From NCBI RefSeq assembly GCF_900109205.1, contig NZ_FNZB01000001.1, positions 620,001 through 684,000 on the forward strand: DNA of 64,000 bases, written 5' to 3'. The translations under genes were made by a program, and so were the position numbers. This DNA is from Sphingomonas sp. OV641. GTDB lineage: Bacteria; Pseudomonadota; Alphaproteobacteria; Sphingomonadales; Sphingomonadaceae. Under the pieces are notes generated by a model. It saw only the letters and a list, made by a program, of their open reading frames with translations. It had not been told where the DNA came from and did not search any database. Below, in pieces: positions 1-9,065 of this stretch; position 1 is the first letter of the stretch, and every line of letters begins with the position of its first letter.

Positions 1-1577
1 GCCGGGTTGCGGGGCTGGTTGCGCAGGCGATCGAGCGTGCGCCCGAGCTGCCCGAGTGGATCGAGCCGGGCCTGCTGGCGCAGCGAGATTGGCCCGCGTG
101 GAAGGACGCGCTGGCGCGCATCCACGCCGATCCGTCCGATGCGGTGGCGCGGGCGAGGATCGCTTATGACGAGGTGTTCGCCAACCAGCTGGCGCTGGCG
201 CTGGTGCGGCAGGATACGCGGAAGCGGCGCGGACGGGGGCTGCGCGGGGATGGACGACTTCGCGATCGGCTGAACTTACCATATGCGCTGACGGGGGCGC
301 AGGCGCGGACGGTTCGCGAGATAGAAGGCGATCTGGCGCAGGACGCGCCGATGCTGCGGCTGCTGCAAGGTGATGTGGGGTCTGGCAAGACTTTGGTCGC
401 GGCGCTGGCGCTGCTGATCGCGGTGGAAGCGGGCGCCCAGGGGGCCTTGTTGGCACCGACAGAGATCCTCGCGCGACAGCATTATGAGACATTGCGCGAG
501 ACGCTGGCGGGCCTGCCGATCAACATCGCGGTGCTGACCGGGCGCGACAAGGGGCGGGCGCGGGAGGGCGTGCTGATGGGGCTGGCGGATGGCTCGATCG
601 ATGTGCTGATCGGGACGCATGCGATCTTCCAGGAGGCGGTGACCTATCGCGATCTGGGGCTGGTGGTGGTGGACGAGCAGCATCGCTTCGGCGTCGCCGA
701 GCGGTTGGCGCTGTCAGCCAAGGGCAAGACCACGCCGCATCTGCTGGCGATGACCGCGACGCCGATCCCGCGCACGCTCGTCCTCGCGCAGCATGGGGAG
801 ATGGACCAGAGCCGGCTCGATGAAATGCCGCCGGGGCGCGAGCCGGTGGAGACTTTGGTGATCAGCGAAGAGCGGCTGGACGAGGTGGTCAATGCACTCG
901 GCCGACATCTCGCGGACGGCAAGCAGGCCTATTGGGTGTGCCCGCTGGTGGAGGAGAGCGAGAAGAGCGATCTTGCCGCGGCGGAGGCGCGGGCGACGGC
1001 GCTGGCGGCGCGGTTCGGGGATCGTGTCGGGTTAGTGCACGGCAAGATGCGCGGGCCGGAGAAGGATGCGGTGATGGCGCGCTTCTCCGCCGGCGAGCTT
1101 GGCGTGCTGGTGGCGACGACGGTGATCGAGGTGGGCGTCAACGTGCCCAATGCGACGCTGATCGTGATCGAACATGCCGATCGCTTCGGGCTGGCGCAGC
1201 TCCACCAGTTGCGCGGGCGCGTGGGGCGCGGCGGGGGGCAGTCGCGCTGCCTGCTGATGCGCGGCGGATCGCTGAGCGAGACGTCGCGGGCAAGGCTGGC
1301 GCTGATGCGCGAGACCAACGACGGGTTCCGGATCGCGGAGGAGGACCTGCGGCTGCGCGGCGGGGGCGAGTTGCTGGGCACGCGGCAGTCGGGCGAGGCG
1401 GCGTTCCGGCTGGCGACGCCGGAGCTGCTCGGCGAGCTGCTGCCGATCGCGGCGGACGATGCGCGGCTGCTGATCGATCGCGACGGCGGGCTGGCGGGGG
1501 CGCGGGGGCAGGCGGCGCGAGTGGCGCTGTATCTGTTCGAGCGGGATGCGGGCGTGGCGCTGCTGCGGTCCGGGTGA
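1..1577 (+). CDS. recG: ATP-dependent DNA helicase RecG (3' part; start lies before the window)
   Basis: RecG remodels stalled replication forks and branched DNA in the cytoplasm. The reading frame is open from the first bases of the window, so the N-terminal wedge domain is mostly missing. About 525 codons remain. They contain the Walker A motif LQGDVGSGKT, the Walker B/DEAH-like DEQHRFGV, motif III MTATPIPRTL, the second RecA lobe with VLVATTVIEVGVNVPNAT, and motif VI QLRGRVGRG. The TRG-like C-terminal region with LRLRGGGELLGTRQSG follows. The gene ends 13 bases before a small permease gene on the same strand. The motif set distinguishes it from Mfd and PriA. Only the 5' end is uncertain. 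Confidence 0.95.
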   Translation, partial: RVAGLVAQAIERAPELPEWIEPGLLAQRDWPAWKDALARIHADPSDAVARARIAYDEVFANQLALALVRQDTRKRRGRGLRGDGRLRDRLNLPYALTGAQARTVREIEGDLAQDAPMLRLLQGDVGSGKTLVAALALLIAVEAGAQGALLAPTEILARQHYETLRETLAGLPINIAVLTGRDKGRAREGVLMGLADGSIDVLIGTHAIFQEAVTYRDLGLVVVDEQHRFGVAERLALSAKGKTTPHLLAMTATPIPRTLVLAQHGEMDQSRLDEMPPGREPVETLVISEERLDEVVNALGRHLADGKQAYWVCPLVEESEKSDLAAAEARATALAARFGDRVGLVHGKMRGPEKDAVMARFSAGELGVLVATTVIEVGVNVPNATLIVIEHADRFGLAQLHQLRGRVGRGGGQSRCLLMRGGSLSETSRARLALMRETNDGFRIAEEDLRLRGGGELLGTRQSGEAAFRLATPELLGELLPIAADDARLLIDRDGGLAGARGQAARVALYLFERDAGVALLRSG

Positions 1578-1590
1578 TAGCCACGCCGGC

Positions 1591-2028
1591 ATGAATGCGC
1601 TGCTGCCGATGCTGTTCGCCGTATTTGCCGGGCTGTGCGTGGCGGTGCAGTCGCCGACCAACGCGATGCTGGCGCGATCGACCGGATCGGTGTGGTTCGC
1701 CTCTTTGGTGTCGTTCACCGGCGGGGTGAGTTTGTTGCTGGCGATCTGGGCGCTGTTCGACCGGACGCCGGTGGCGGCGATCCGCAACGCGCCGCCTTGG
1801 GCGTGGGTGGGCGGGCTGTATGGCGTCGTGTTCGTGGCGGCGGTGGCTTATGCCACGCCACGGCTGGGGCTGGCGGTGACGCTGACCGTGACGCTGGCGG
1901 CACAATTATCGATGGCGGTGGTGCTGGATCACTTCGGACTGCTGGGGTTGAAGCAGGAGCCGGTGAGCGTGACGCGGCTGGCGGGATTGGCGCTGGTAGT
2001 GGCGGGGGTTTTCTTGGTGCGGCGGTGA
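1591..2028 (+). CDS. Small DMT-superfamily membrane protein (DUF606/YdcZ-like)
   Basis: A 145-residue, very hydrophobic protein with about five transmembrane segments. It opens with a helix containing LFAVFAGLCVAVQSPTNAML and ends GLALVVAGVFLVRR. The N-terminal pattern of small residues, then QSPTNA, resembles the DUF606/YdcZ branch of the drug/metabolite transporter superfamily, where a single half-size unit probably dimerises in the inner membrane. The substrate is unknown. ATG 1591 is chosen because it directly begins the first membrane helix; an upstream in-frame start at 1546 would lie inside recG. It follows recG by 13 bases and is probably cotranscribed with it. Confidence 0.75.
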   Translation: MNALLPMLFAVFAGLCVAVQSPTNAMLARSTGSVWFASLVSFTGGVSLLLAIWALFDRTPVAAIRNAPPWAWVGGLYGVVFVAAVAYATPRLGLAVTLTVTLAAQLSMAVVLDHFGLLGLKQEPVSVTRLAGLALVVAGVFLVRR

Positions 2029-2064
2029 CGTTCGACAGTCAGTACGATCAACTTGGCGGCATAC

Positions 2065-2093
2065 CTTCTTGCGCGCGCTTGCGCGCGCCGAAG
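2065..2093. terminator. GC-rich hairpin after the recG-permease pair
   Basis: Eight alternating GC bases (2071-2078) are repeated after TT (2081-2088) and flanked by CTTC and GAAG, giving an extended inverted repeat. No clear T-run follows, so termination is a guess from position: it lies between the permease stop and the next signal-peptide gene. Confidence 0.3.
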
Positions 2094-2142
2094 CTGACAG
2101 CCAGACTGACCCATAACGATCAATCGATGACGAGTTTCGCGC

Positions 2143-3417
2143 ATGAAGAGGGCAGTTTCCGCCGGGCTGATCGGGGTGGCGCTCGCGGCTGCCGCGGTTT
2201 CGGCTCAGGAGGTTGGGTCGGACCCAGAACCGACGCCGGTCGAGTGTCATCACACCATTATGGCGCGCGCCGTTCCGATTTCTGGCGGGCCCTATCGGCT
2301 GGCAAATGTCTATTGCCCGCCCCGCTTGAACTCTTCTACGTCGATGTCCGCGCCTGCCCTCTCGCCGGACGGGCGCCACTATCTGGTTTCTGGCTATAAG
2401 CGACTGTGGATCGGGTCGATCGGATCATCCACCCTACCACGCATGATCGAGACGCGAGAGGGCATCGCTAGCCTCGGTTACAGCAACGTGCCGCCATTCG
2501 CATGGGCGCAGGATTCGAAAACCGTTCTAGGGGTAAGGCGAGATACGGTTGAGCCGAGCGGCTTTGCGCGTGGCCCGCTTTCTCCGATCGCTATCCCGAT
2601 CGAGGGAGAGCCATACTCTTTGCGCCCGATGACGTATCCGGCAGGAGGCCTCGACGGCGTCTTCTGGGTTGGGAATAGCGGGCTGGCCGTGGCGGAGTTT
2701 GGTACGAAAGGGGGCTATTACCGGCCCGAACACGATGATCCGACACCAACGCTCGGCATCATCAATGCGCGCCGTGGCAAGGTGTTGCAGGCTGTGCCCC
2801 TGCCGCTTGCGCTTGGGACGAAACCCCGGACGTTGGTCGGCCTCATCGACGCGAGGCTGGATCGGCGCGGGAAGGTGCATGCGGTGTTCAAGGTCAGCGA
2901 CGATCGCTGGTTCGAGTGGCGACAAGGCATGCCCTTGCGGGAGATGCGGCTAGAAATTGGTCCGCGTGGTTCCGCGAAATTTGCGTTGTCCCCGGATCTG
3001 AAACGCATTCTGATTATGGCAGGACTGAGCGCGAAGGGCTGGATTTGCGAGCATTACAACCCACCACCCCGCAGACCTGAATGTGAGAAGCGAACGCCCC
3101 AGAGCGGTACAGTCGCAGCCCTGTGGGATATTGAAACGGGTCGCAAATTGTGGAGCATCGACGGTACGGCTTATGGCTTTTCGAGTAGCTGGAAGCCCGC
3201 GATCAGCCCCGATGGACGTCTCGCGCTGGTCTCGATGCCACCGGACAAGACGTCGCGTGAAGACACGATCGCGCTTATCTCAATGAGCGACGGACGCGAG
3301 ATCCAACGGTTCAACAAACCGGAATCGTTTGATTTTGATCTGAGGTTCGGCCGCGATAGTCGGTCGTTCTCGATCGTCGGCAATCTTGCGATCATCGACT
3401 ACAAGCTTTCCGAGTAA
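2143..3417 (+). CDS. Secreted protein of unknown function, beta-propeller-like
   Basis: A 424-residue protein with a clear Sec signal peptide (MKRAVSAGLIGVALAAAAVSA, cleavage expected after AxA near residue 21), so it should be periplasmic or outer-membrane associated. The mature part repeats short blocks of the type ALSPDGRHYLVSG, ALSPDLKRILIMAG and AISPDGRLALVSM, each followed by a tryptophan-containing strand such as LWDIETGRKLWSIDG. These are characteristic of WD40/TolB-like propeller blades. Several cysteines (near residues 35 and 58, and in the GWICEHYN and PECEKR segments) could form disulfides. No catalytic motif was recognised. It converges with tyrS, with 33 bases between them. Confidence 0.6.
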   Translation: MKRAVSAGLIGVALAAAAVSAQEVGSDPEPTPVECHHTIMARAVPISGGPYRLANVYCPPRLNSSTSMSAPALSPDGRHYLVSGYKRLWIGSIGSSTLPRMIETREGIASLGYSNVPPFAWAQDSKTVLGVRRDTVEPSGFARGPLSPIAIPIEGEPYSLRPMTYPAGGLDGVFWVGNSGLAVAEFGTKGGYYRPEHDDPTPTLGIINARRGKVLQAVPLPLALGTKPRTLVGLIDARLDRRGKVHAVFKVSDDRWFEWRQGMPLREMRLEIGPRGSAKFALSPDLKRILIMAGLSAKGWICEHYNPPPRRPECEKRTPQSGTVAALWDIETGRKLWSIDGTAYGFSSSWKPAISPDGRLALVSMPPDKTSREDTIALISMSDGREIQRFNKPESFDFDLRFGRDSRSFSIVGNLAIIDYKLSE

Positions 3418-3450
3418 CGCCGAGGGTCGCTTGGCGGTGAGAGGGGCGGG

Positions 3451-4677
3451 TTACCCCGCCACGAGCAACCCGTGGTTCTTCTTGCCCGCCGACACGCGCA
3501 CCGGCTCCGCGCCGACCGCTACCGTCGCGGTCTCATCGGTCACTTTGTCCACGCCCACGCGCGCGCCGCCCTGCTTGATCAGGCGGCGGGCCTCGCCCTT
3601 CGAGGCGCAGAAGCCGAGGCCGACCAGCACGTCGACCAGCGGCACCTCGCCGTTCGCCGCGAACGTTGGCAGCGCGTCGCCGCTCGTGCCTTCCTCGAAG
3701 GTGCGGCGCGCGGTTTCTGCTGCCTGCTCCGCCGCCTCGCGGCCGCGGCACATGGCGGTGGCTTCGTTGGCGAGGATCTTCTTCGCCTCGTTGATCTCGG
3801 CGCCTTCCAGCGCCTCCAGCCGGGCGATCTCGTCGAGCGGCAGGTCGGTGTAGAGGCGCAGGAAGCGGCCGACGTCGCGGTCGTCGGTGTTGCGCCAGAA
3901 TTGCCAGTAATCGAAGTGCGGCAGTTGGTCCTCGTGAAGCCACACCGCGCCGGCGACGGTCTTGCCCATCTTGGTGCCGTCGGCGGTGGTGAGCAGCGGG
4001 GTCGTCACGCCGAACACCTCGGTGCCGTCCATGCGGCGGGCGAGCTCGATGCCGTTGACGATATTGCCCCATTGATCGCTGCCGCCCATCTGCAGCCGCA
4101 CGCCATGGCGCAGCGCGAGCTCGCGGAAGTCATAGGCCTGCAGGATCATGTAGTTGAATTCGAGGAAGCTGAGCGATTGCTCGCGATCGAGCCGGAGCTT
4201 CACCGAATCGAACGAGAGCATGCGGTTGACCGAGAAATGCTGGCCGACCTCGCGCAGGAAGGGGATGTATTCGAGCTTGTCGAGCCAGTCGGCATTGTCG
4301 ACCATGACCGCGTCGGTCGGGCCGTCTCCGAAGGTCAGGAAACGTTCGAAGATGCGGCGGATCGAGGCGACGTTGTCGGCGATGCGATCCGTGGTGAGGA
4401 GCTGGCGCGATTCCTCCTTGAAGCTCGGGTCGCCGATCTTGCCGGTGCCGCCGCCCATCAGGACGATCGGCTTGTGGCCGGTCTCCTGGAGGCGGCGCAG
4501 CAGCATGATCTGGACGAGGCTGCCGACGTGGAGCGAGGGCGCGGTGGGATCGAAGCCGATATAGCCCGGCACCACCTGCTTCGTGGCCAGCGCATCGAGG
4601 GCGGCGGCGTCGGTCGTCTGGTGGATGTAGCCGCGATCGGTGAGAACGCGGAGGAGATCGGACTGATGGTCGGTCAT
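3451..4677 (-). CDS. tyrS: Tyrosyl-tRNA synthetase
   Basis: Charges tRNA-Tyr with tyrosine in the cytoplasm. The 408-residue protein has the class I HIGH-equivalent in [11 protein letters not shown] near residue 40, the nucleotide-binding [12 protein letters not shown], the tyrosine-recognition segment with QAYDF and [11 protein letters not shown], a KMSKS-equivalent TKMGKT near residue 230, and a C-terminal S4 RNA-binding domain ending in [14 protein letters not shown]. Length and layout are normal for bacterial TyrS. ATG 4677 (protein starting MTDHQSD) is preferred to the in-frame ATG 24 bases upstream because TyrS proteins usually start about this close to the first helix. No strong ribosome site supports either start. 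Confidence 0.95.
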   Translation of the reverse strand: MTDHQSDLLRVLTDRGYIHQTTDAAALDALATKQVVPGYIGFDPTAPSLHVGSLVQIMLLRRLQETGHKPIVLMGGGTGKIGDPSFKEESRQLLTTDRIADNVASIRRIFERFLTFGDGPTDAVMVDNADWLDKLEYIPFLREVGQHFSVNRMLSFDSVKLRLDREQSLSFLEFNYMILQAYDFRELALRHGVRLQMGGSDQWGNIVNGIELARRMDGTEVFGVTTPLLTTADGTKMGKTVAGAVWLHEDQLPHFDYWQFWRNTDDRDVGRFLRLYTDLPLDEIARLEALEGAEINEAKKILANEATAMCRGREAAEQAAETARRTFEEGTSGDALPTFAANGEVPLVDVLVGLGFCASKGEARRLIKQGGARVGVDKVTDETATVAVGAEPVRVSAGKKNHGLLVAG

Positions 4678-4845
4678 GATGCGGGCGGCGTTACACGCCA
4701 AACCTGCCTGAGCAAAGCTTGGGGAGCGTGACCGTTCGGCGCAGGTGAGTGGTGGAGTGGCTGGCTACGGGGCGCGCTTCCGCCGAGCCAGCCGCTTCAC
4801 CAGCTTCGCTGGCTCCTTTCCATCAATGATGGGGAGGATTGGAGG

Positions 4846-5913
4846 TCAGCGGCGCGGGAGTTGGGAGGCAGGGTCCACCGGAGTTCGGCCCTTGCGCAGT
4901 TCGAAATGGAGTTCGGGACGATCGGCGAATCCGGTGTCGCCGGACAGAGCGATCGTCTGCCCCTTCTTCACTGCCTGGCCGCGTTGCACCATCAGTTTGG
5001 ACGCGTGGCCGTAGACGCTAGTCCAGTTCTCGCCATGGCGCACGATTATAAGGCCGCCGAGCGCGGCGATCCCATCACCAACATACGCCACGGTGCCGTC
5101 TGCCGCCGCCTTTACCGGCGTTTCGATCGGTGCGGCGATCTTGATGCCGTTGTTCCGTTCCCCGCTCGCCCCCGCACCGAAGCGGCTGACGATCCGCCCC
5201 TCCACGGGCCAGATGAAGCGACCTGGGCTCGAACTCGGCGCGACGACTGCGGCCGTGGCCGGCAGCACGCGGCGGGCCGTCGCGACTGGCCTCACCGGCG
5301 CCTGATTCTCGGCGATCGCCGGCTCGCCGCCGGTCAGGATGTCATCGATATCGAGCTGGAAGGCAGCCGCGCGTTCGGCTGCGCTGGGCATGGCAGCATC
5401 ACCGGGGATCAGGATACGCTGGCCGGTGCGCAGAATATATGGCTCATCGAGATCGTTGGCGGCGACGATGTTCGACCATTGCACACCATAAGCGCGGGCG
5501 ATCGCGATGCCCGTCTGGCCGGAGCGGACGAGATGATAGCGGCCGCCGGGAATGCGCAGCCGCTGGCCGGCGTAGATGACAAAGGGGGCGGACAGGCCGT
5601 TGGTGCGAGCGATCGCTTCCGATCCTGCGCCGGTTCGCTCGGCAATGGCGCGCAGCGAATCGCCTGAGCGGACCAGGTAGCTCTGCTCGGCGACCTCGCG
5701 CGCATCTGCCACCGCGCCGCGCGACTCCCAGGCGGGGGGCGGGGCGGGCAGCTGATCCACATCCTCCGCCGGCCGCTGACCATCCTCGAACGGTGGCCGA
5801 GCCCCCGACGGATCGGACCGGGGCGGCGCAGGCCGCGCCGGGCGCTCCACCGACGGGATGCATCCCGCCAGCGCGATTGCGAGCGGCAGCGCAAGCGGGA
5901 TCCTGTTCGTCAT
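4846..5913 (-). CDS. NlpD/EnvC-like lipoprotein with LysM and degenerate LytM (M23) domain
   Basis: A 355-residue lipoprotein. The signal peptide ends in the lipobox LAGC (Cys about residue 18), followed by a proline-rich linker. Two LysM repeats come next (YLVRSGDSLRAIAERTG and YHLVRSGQTGIAIARAYG), then a C-terminal LytM/M23 fold from about residue 230. The zinc site of active M23 peptidases (HxxxD and HxH) is not preserved: NNGIKIAAP replaces HxGxDI, and LHFELR replaces HxH. This matches NlpD-type activators of amidases, which act in septal murein splitting and have no peptidase activity of their own. The start is 22 bases after the serS stop on the same strand, suggesting cotranscription. 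surE, often located here, is absent. Confidence 0.85.
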   Translation of the reverse strand: MTNRIPLALPLAIALAGCIPSVERPARPAPPRSDPSGARPPFEDGQRPAEDVDQLPAPPPAWESRGAVADAREVAEQSYLVRSGDSLRAIAERTGAGSEAIARTNGLSAPFVIYAGQRLRIPGGRYHLVRSGQTGIAIARAYGVQWSNIVAANDLDEPYILRTGQRILIPGDAAMPSAAERAAAFQLDIDDILTGGEPAIAENQAPVRPVATARRVLPATAAVVAPSSSPGRFIWPVEGRIVSRFGAGASGERNNGIKIAAPIETPVKAAADGTVAYVGDGIAALGGLIIVRHGENWTSVYGHASKLMVQRGQAVKKGQTIALSGDTGFADRPELHFELRKGRTPVDPASQLPRR

Positions 5914-5935
5914 GATCGGCGCATCAGCCCCAGGA

Positions 5936-7213
5936 TTACCGCGGCTCCAGCCGGTTCAGGCCGCCGAGATATGGCTGAAGCGCTGCCGGCACCGCTACCG
6001 AGCCGTCCTCCTGCTGGTAGTTCTCCAGGATGGCGACGATCGTGCGGCCGATCACCAGGCCCGACCCGTTCAGCGTATGAACGAAGCGGGTCGCCTTCTC
6101 CGCATCCGGACGAAAGCGGGCGTTCATACGGCGCGCCTGAAAGTCGGTGCAGGTCGAGCAGGACGATACTTCGCGATAGCGATCCTGCCCCGGCAGCCAC
6201 ACCTCGATGTCGAAGGTACGCGCGGCGGAAAAGCCCATGTCGCCGGTGCACAGCTTCATGCGGCGGAACGGCAACTCCAGCCGGGTCAGCACATCCTCGG
6301 CAGCGGCCGTCATCCGCTCATGCTCCGCTTCGGACTGATCGGGCTCTACGATCGAGACCATCTCGGCCTTGTCGAACTGATGCTGGCGGATGAAGCCGCG
6401 CGTGTCGCGGCCGGCCGCGCCTGCTTCCGAACGGAAGCAGGGGGTGAGCGCGGTGAATCGCAGCGGCAGATCGGTGGCGGACAGGATCTTCTCGCGCACG
6501 ATGTTGGTCAGGCTGACCTCGCTGGTCGGGATCAACCAGCGGCCGTCGGTGGTGCGGAACAGATCCTCCGCAAACTTGGGAAGCTGCCCGGTGCCGAACA
6601 TCGTTTCGTCCCGCACCAGCAGTGGCGGGATCACTTCTTCATAGCCATAGTCGCGCGTCAGCACGTCCAGCCCGAACTGGCCAAGCGCGCGGGCGAGCTT
6701 CGCGACATGGCCGCGCACCAGGGTGAAGCGAGCGCCCGACAGCAGCGCGCCGGTTTCGAAATCGAGTCCCATGGCCGGGCCGATCGCGTCATGCTCGCGG
6801 ATCGGAAAGTCGAATGACGGGCGCTGGCCGCGTTCATGGATCAGCTGATTGTCGTCCTCGTCTGCACCGTCCGGCACGTCGGCGAGCGGAAGGTTCGGCA
6901 GAGTGGCGAGCAGGCTGTCAAGCTCCCCGCCAAGCCGGGCCTCCTCGGTTTCCAGCTCGGGCAGGCGCTGTTTCAGCGTCGCGACTTCGGCCATCAGCGC
7001 GGCGGCCGTTTCCTCGTCCTTCTTCGCCTTGGCGGCACCGATCGCCTTTGACGCCTCGTTGCGACGGGCCTGGCCGACCTGAAGCTCGGTCACCACCTCG
7101 CGGCGGCGGCGGTCGAGATCAAGGATCGTCGCTGCATCCGATGGTTTGCCACGGCGCGCCATGGCTGCGTCAAAAGCGGCGGGATCATCTCGGATCAGGC
7201 GAAGGTCTAGCAT
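5936..7213 (-). CDS. serS: Seryl-tRNA synthetase
   Basis: A class II synthetase charging tRNA-Ser in the cytoplasm. The 425-residue protein starts [11 protein letters not shown], the usual N-terminus. It has the long antiparallel coiled-coil tRNA-binding arm (about residues 25-110, rich in K, E, A and R). The catalytic core contains motif 2 ([26 protein letters not shown]), ELxxC-type serine-site residues within the [13 protein letters not shown] region, and motif 3 [19 protein letters not shown]. The start codon ATG 7213 is fixed by homology; longer upstream reading frame is not coding. It leads directly into the NlpD-like gene. Confidence 0.96.
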   Translation of the reverse strand: MLDLRLIRDDPAAFDAAMARRGKPSDAATILDLDRRRREVVTELQVGQARRNEASKAIGAAKAKKDEETAAALMAEVATLKQRLPELETEEARLGGELDSLLATLPNLPLADVPDGADEDDNQLIHERGQRPSFDFPIREHDAIGPAMGLDFETGALLSGARFTLVRGHVAKLARALGQFGLDVLTRDYGYEEVIPPLLVRDETMFGTGQLPKFAEDLFRTTDGRWLIPTSEVSLTNIVREKILSATDLPLRFTALTPCFRSEAGAAGRDTRGFIRQHQFDKAEMVSIVEPDQSEAEHERMTAAAEDVLTRLELPFRRMKLCTGDMGFSAARTFDIEVWLPGQDRYREVSSCSTCTDFQARRMNARFRPDAEKATRFVHTLNGSGLVIGRTIVAILENYQQEDGSVAVPAALQPYLGGLNRLEPR

Positions 7214-7305
7214 GGCGCGGGCTATGCCGGGCGTCGCGAGGGGAGGCAACCCGTGCGGGCGGCGGCGCGTTGGTCGAACAACACGGCATGCAAGGAGGTA
7301 CCAAC

Positions 7306-7815
7306 ATGCAAGTCCCGCACAATTCCGTCGTTCTGGTGGCGGACGGCCGCAAGCTGCTGTTCCTGCGCAACGAGGGCGACGATGTGCATCCGAACCTGAC
7401 GGTGGAACATGCCGAGGAGCGGCCCAACCCGTCGGACCTGGATCAGAAGACCGACAAGGCCGGCAGTGCCTCCTCCACCCAGTCGGGCCCGGGAGCGCCT
7501 TCCATCGCCCGCAATGGATCGAATCACGCGCAAGGTGGCGGTGCGCAGTTCGCGCCATCGCGCGGTACACTGGGAGAGACGGACTTCCACCAGTTGGAAG
7601 AAGACCGCTTCGCGGCCGACGCCGCGGAACTGCTGAAGACGCGTGCGCTGTCCAACGATTATGAAAAGCTGATCGTGGTCGCGCCGCCCAAGACGCTTGG
7701 GGAATTGCGCAAGCATTACCACAAGGAAGTGAGTGATCGTCTCGCCGGCGAGCTTTCCAAGGATCTGACCGGCCACCCGATCCCGGACATCGAACAGGCA
7801 CTGCTGAACGCCTGA
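7306..7815 (+). CDS. Host attachment family protein (baeRF-related)
   Basis: A 169-residue cytoplasmic-looking protein starting [16 protein letters not shown]. An N-terminal strand with a conserved DG..LLFLRN pattern, a low-complexity middle ([20 protein letters not shown]), then [20 protein letters not shown] and [21 protein letters not shown] fit the PF10116 'host attachment' family, related to archaeal/eukaryotic release-factor-like baeRF domains. The family was named from Agrobacterium plant attachment, but a biochemical role is not established. An excellent ribosome site, AAGGAGG at 7292-7298, fixes ATG 7306. Divergent from serS, with a 92-base gap that should hold both promoters. Confidence 0.8.
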   Translation: MQVPHNSVVLVADGRKLLFLRNEGDDVHPNLTVEHAEERPNPSDLDQKTDKAGSASSTQSGPGAPSIARNGSNHAQGGGAQFAPSRGTLGETDFHQLEEDRFAADAAELLKTRALSNDYEKLIVVAPPKTLGELRKHYHKEVSDRLAGELSKDLTGHPIPDIEQALLNA

Positions 7816-7824
7816 TCCGGGCAG

Positions 7825-7850
7825 CCGCGCGCCGCTTGTTCGGCGCGCGG
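7825..7850. terminator. Perfect 10-bp GC hairpin between convergent genes
   Basis: CCGCGCGCCG (7825-7834) pairs perfectly with CGGCGCGCGG (7841-7850) across a six-base loop, followed by TCGCCTTTC. It sits 10 bases after the attachment-protein stop and 18 bases before the end of the opposing repeat-protein gene, as expected for a bidirectional terminator. Confidence 0.6.
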
Positions 7851-7867
7851 TCGCCTTTCACATTTGG

Positions 7868-8722
7868 TCAGGCCTTGGTTGAAGCCTTTTTGGCAAAGCG
7901 GAAACGGGCGACGAGACCGGCGGCCGCCGCACCGAACAGGATCATCATCGGCGGCGCAGGCACCGGCGAAGGGTTCCCGCTGCTGTTGCCGCCGTGGCCG
8001 CCATTGGACGACCAGCCACCGTTCGACGACCAGTGGCCACCGTTCGAGCTCCAGCCCTGGGACGATGAGCCATAGGAGGAGCTAGACGTCGACGACGACG
8101 TGGAGGTGGACGATGAGGTCGACGAGCCGCCGGTGGAGGTGGATGTCGATGATCCTCCCGTGGAGGTGGAGGAGCCACCCGTCGACGTCGAGGTGGAGGA
8201 TCCCCCGGTCGAGGTCGAGGACCCGCCAGTTGAGGTGGACGAGCCTCCCGTGGAGGTGGACGAACCACCCGTCGACGTGGAGCCGCCGCTTGAACTCGAG
8301 GTAGACGAGATCACGATCCCGCTCGACCCGCTGACACCGCCCGAGCCGCCGAAGAAGCCACCGGCAAAGAAGCCGCCGCCGCCAATGCCGCTACGGCCCC
8401 AGCCGCTGCTGACCACGGGTGCCACGTCGGCACCGCGGCTCGCCACCAGTGGCGCAACGGGCAATGGCACGGGAACAGGGGCGGCCGGCGCTGCCACGGT
8501 CACCACGCGCGGCGCGCAGGCAGCAGGAGCCGCGGCTACGCGGCGTACAACCGTGCGACGCGGCGGTGTGTGCCGGACAACGCGCCGCGGCGTCACCTTT
8601 GCCACCTTTGTATAGGAAGTACGCGCCTTCTGCGTTTCGGCGACATGCACCGCACCGCCGCCGATCACCGCTCCCCCAACGGTGCATGCGCACAGTTTCG
8701 CCAAAGCCATCCGCACCGACAT
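7868..8722 (-). CDS. Low-complexity Ser/Thr/Gly-repeat exported protein with PEP-CTERM-like sorting tail
   Basis: A 284-residue protein with an N-terminal hydrophobic stretch (LCACTVGGAVIGGGAVHV), an Arg/Pro/Val-rich section, a glycine/phenylalanine section (GGGGFFAGGFFGGSGG) and then a long run of STSTGGS repeats (about residues 145-225). This is followed by WSSNGGHW-type repeats. The last 35 residues are PSPVPAPPMMILFGAAAAG, a further hydrophobic stretch and a basic RFRFAKKASTK end. That is the proline motif, membrane helix and basic tail of exosortase-sorted PEP-CTERM proteins, though the usual PEP is replaced by VPAPP. Such proteins are thought to be cleaved and released or displayed with exopolysaccharide. 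It converges with the attachment-family gene. Confidence 0.65.
   Translation of the reverse strand: MSVRMALAKLCACTVGGAVIGGGAVHVAETQKARTSYTKVAKVTPRRVVRHTPPRRTVVRRVAAAPAACAPRVVTVAAPAAPVPVPLPVAPLVASRGADVAPVVSSGWGRSGIGGGGFFAGGFFGGSGGVSGSSGIVISSTSSSSGGSTSTGGSSTSTGGSSTSTGGSSTSTGGSSTSTSTGGSSTSTGGSSTSTSTGGSSTSSSTSTSSSTSSSSYGSSSQGWSSNGGHWSSNGGWSSNGGHGGNSSGNPSPVPAPPMMILFGAAAAGLVARFRFAKKASTKA
8090..8295 (-). repeat. In-frame short tandem repeat encoding STSTGGS
   Basis: Degenerate 15-21-base units (variants of GGTGGAGGTGGACGAGCC on the + strand) recur about ten times in frame within the repeat protein. Unit lengths are multiples of three, so copy-number change would alter protein length but not frame. 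Confidence 0.75.
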
Positions 8723-9065
8723 GATGTCACTCTTCCATTCCTGAGCCGCACTAGAGCGGCCCGCCTGTTCTTTTCAGCGTCTGCTTGCCGCCAACGTGCA
8801 GAACAAACTCTTAAACTCAACCGGAATGACCATCGTGCCACGGGTTTTTCGTTATGGATAACTCGCAGGTCCACCGTTTCTTGCTTAACGTGCCATGGCG
8901 GGACATGTTGAAACGATCGATCCGTTCACGACCGCGCAATGCCCGATCGATTACCCACTTTTCCACGCTCGCGAATGCTTGTGAGTTTCCCGGCCCGCGT
9001 TTATAGGCGCGCCACGGGGCCCTTGGGGAACAGCGACACCCTGACGCGGGCGGGGAGACGGGTTG
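8723..9065. other. 343-base intergenic region upstream of two divergent genes
   Basis: It separates the repeat-protein gene (leftward) from dksA (rightward), so it should hold two promoters. Apart from the candidate dksA promoter listed separately, I see no gene, strong hairpin or RNA structure in it. Confidence 0.5.
8979..9007 (+). promoter_or_regulatory. Candidate sigma-70 promoter for dksA
   Basis: TTGTGA (8979-8984) and TATAGG (9002-9007) are separated by 17 bases, 59 bases before the dksA start. It is a weak match found by eye. Confidence 0.35.

Noticed and set aside
932..1594. Alternate-frame ORF of 220 codons inside recG
   Set aside because: The sequence is an Arg/Gly/Ala-rich shadow of the recG frame with no motif.
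3472..4731. 419-codon + strand ORF opposite tyrS
   Set aside because: Full-length overlap with a clearly identified tyrS gene; composition (many H, R, V, D) is typical of an antisense shadow.
4785..4815. Terminator hairpin GAGCCAG/CTGGCTC between the NlpD-like gene and tyrS
   Set aside because: The loop is 17 bases long and no T-run follows on the transcribed strand, so support is too weak.
8090..8295. Possible CRISPR array or other non-coding repeat array
   Set aside because: The units are short, degenerate and in frame with a coding sequence for STSTGGS; no unique spacers of constant length are present.
8100..8615. Long + strand ORF rich in EPPVEV across the repeat region
   Set aside because: It is the antisense shadow of the repeat protein; the minus-strand frame has a start, a hydrophobic N-terminus and a sorting tail, while this one has no recognised feature.
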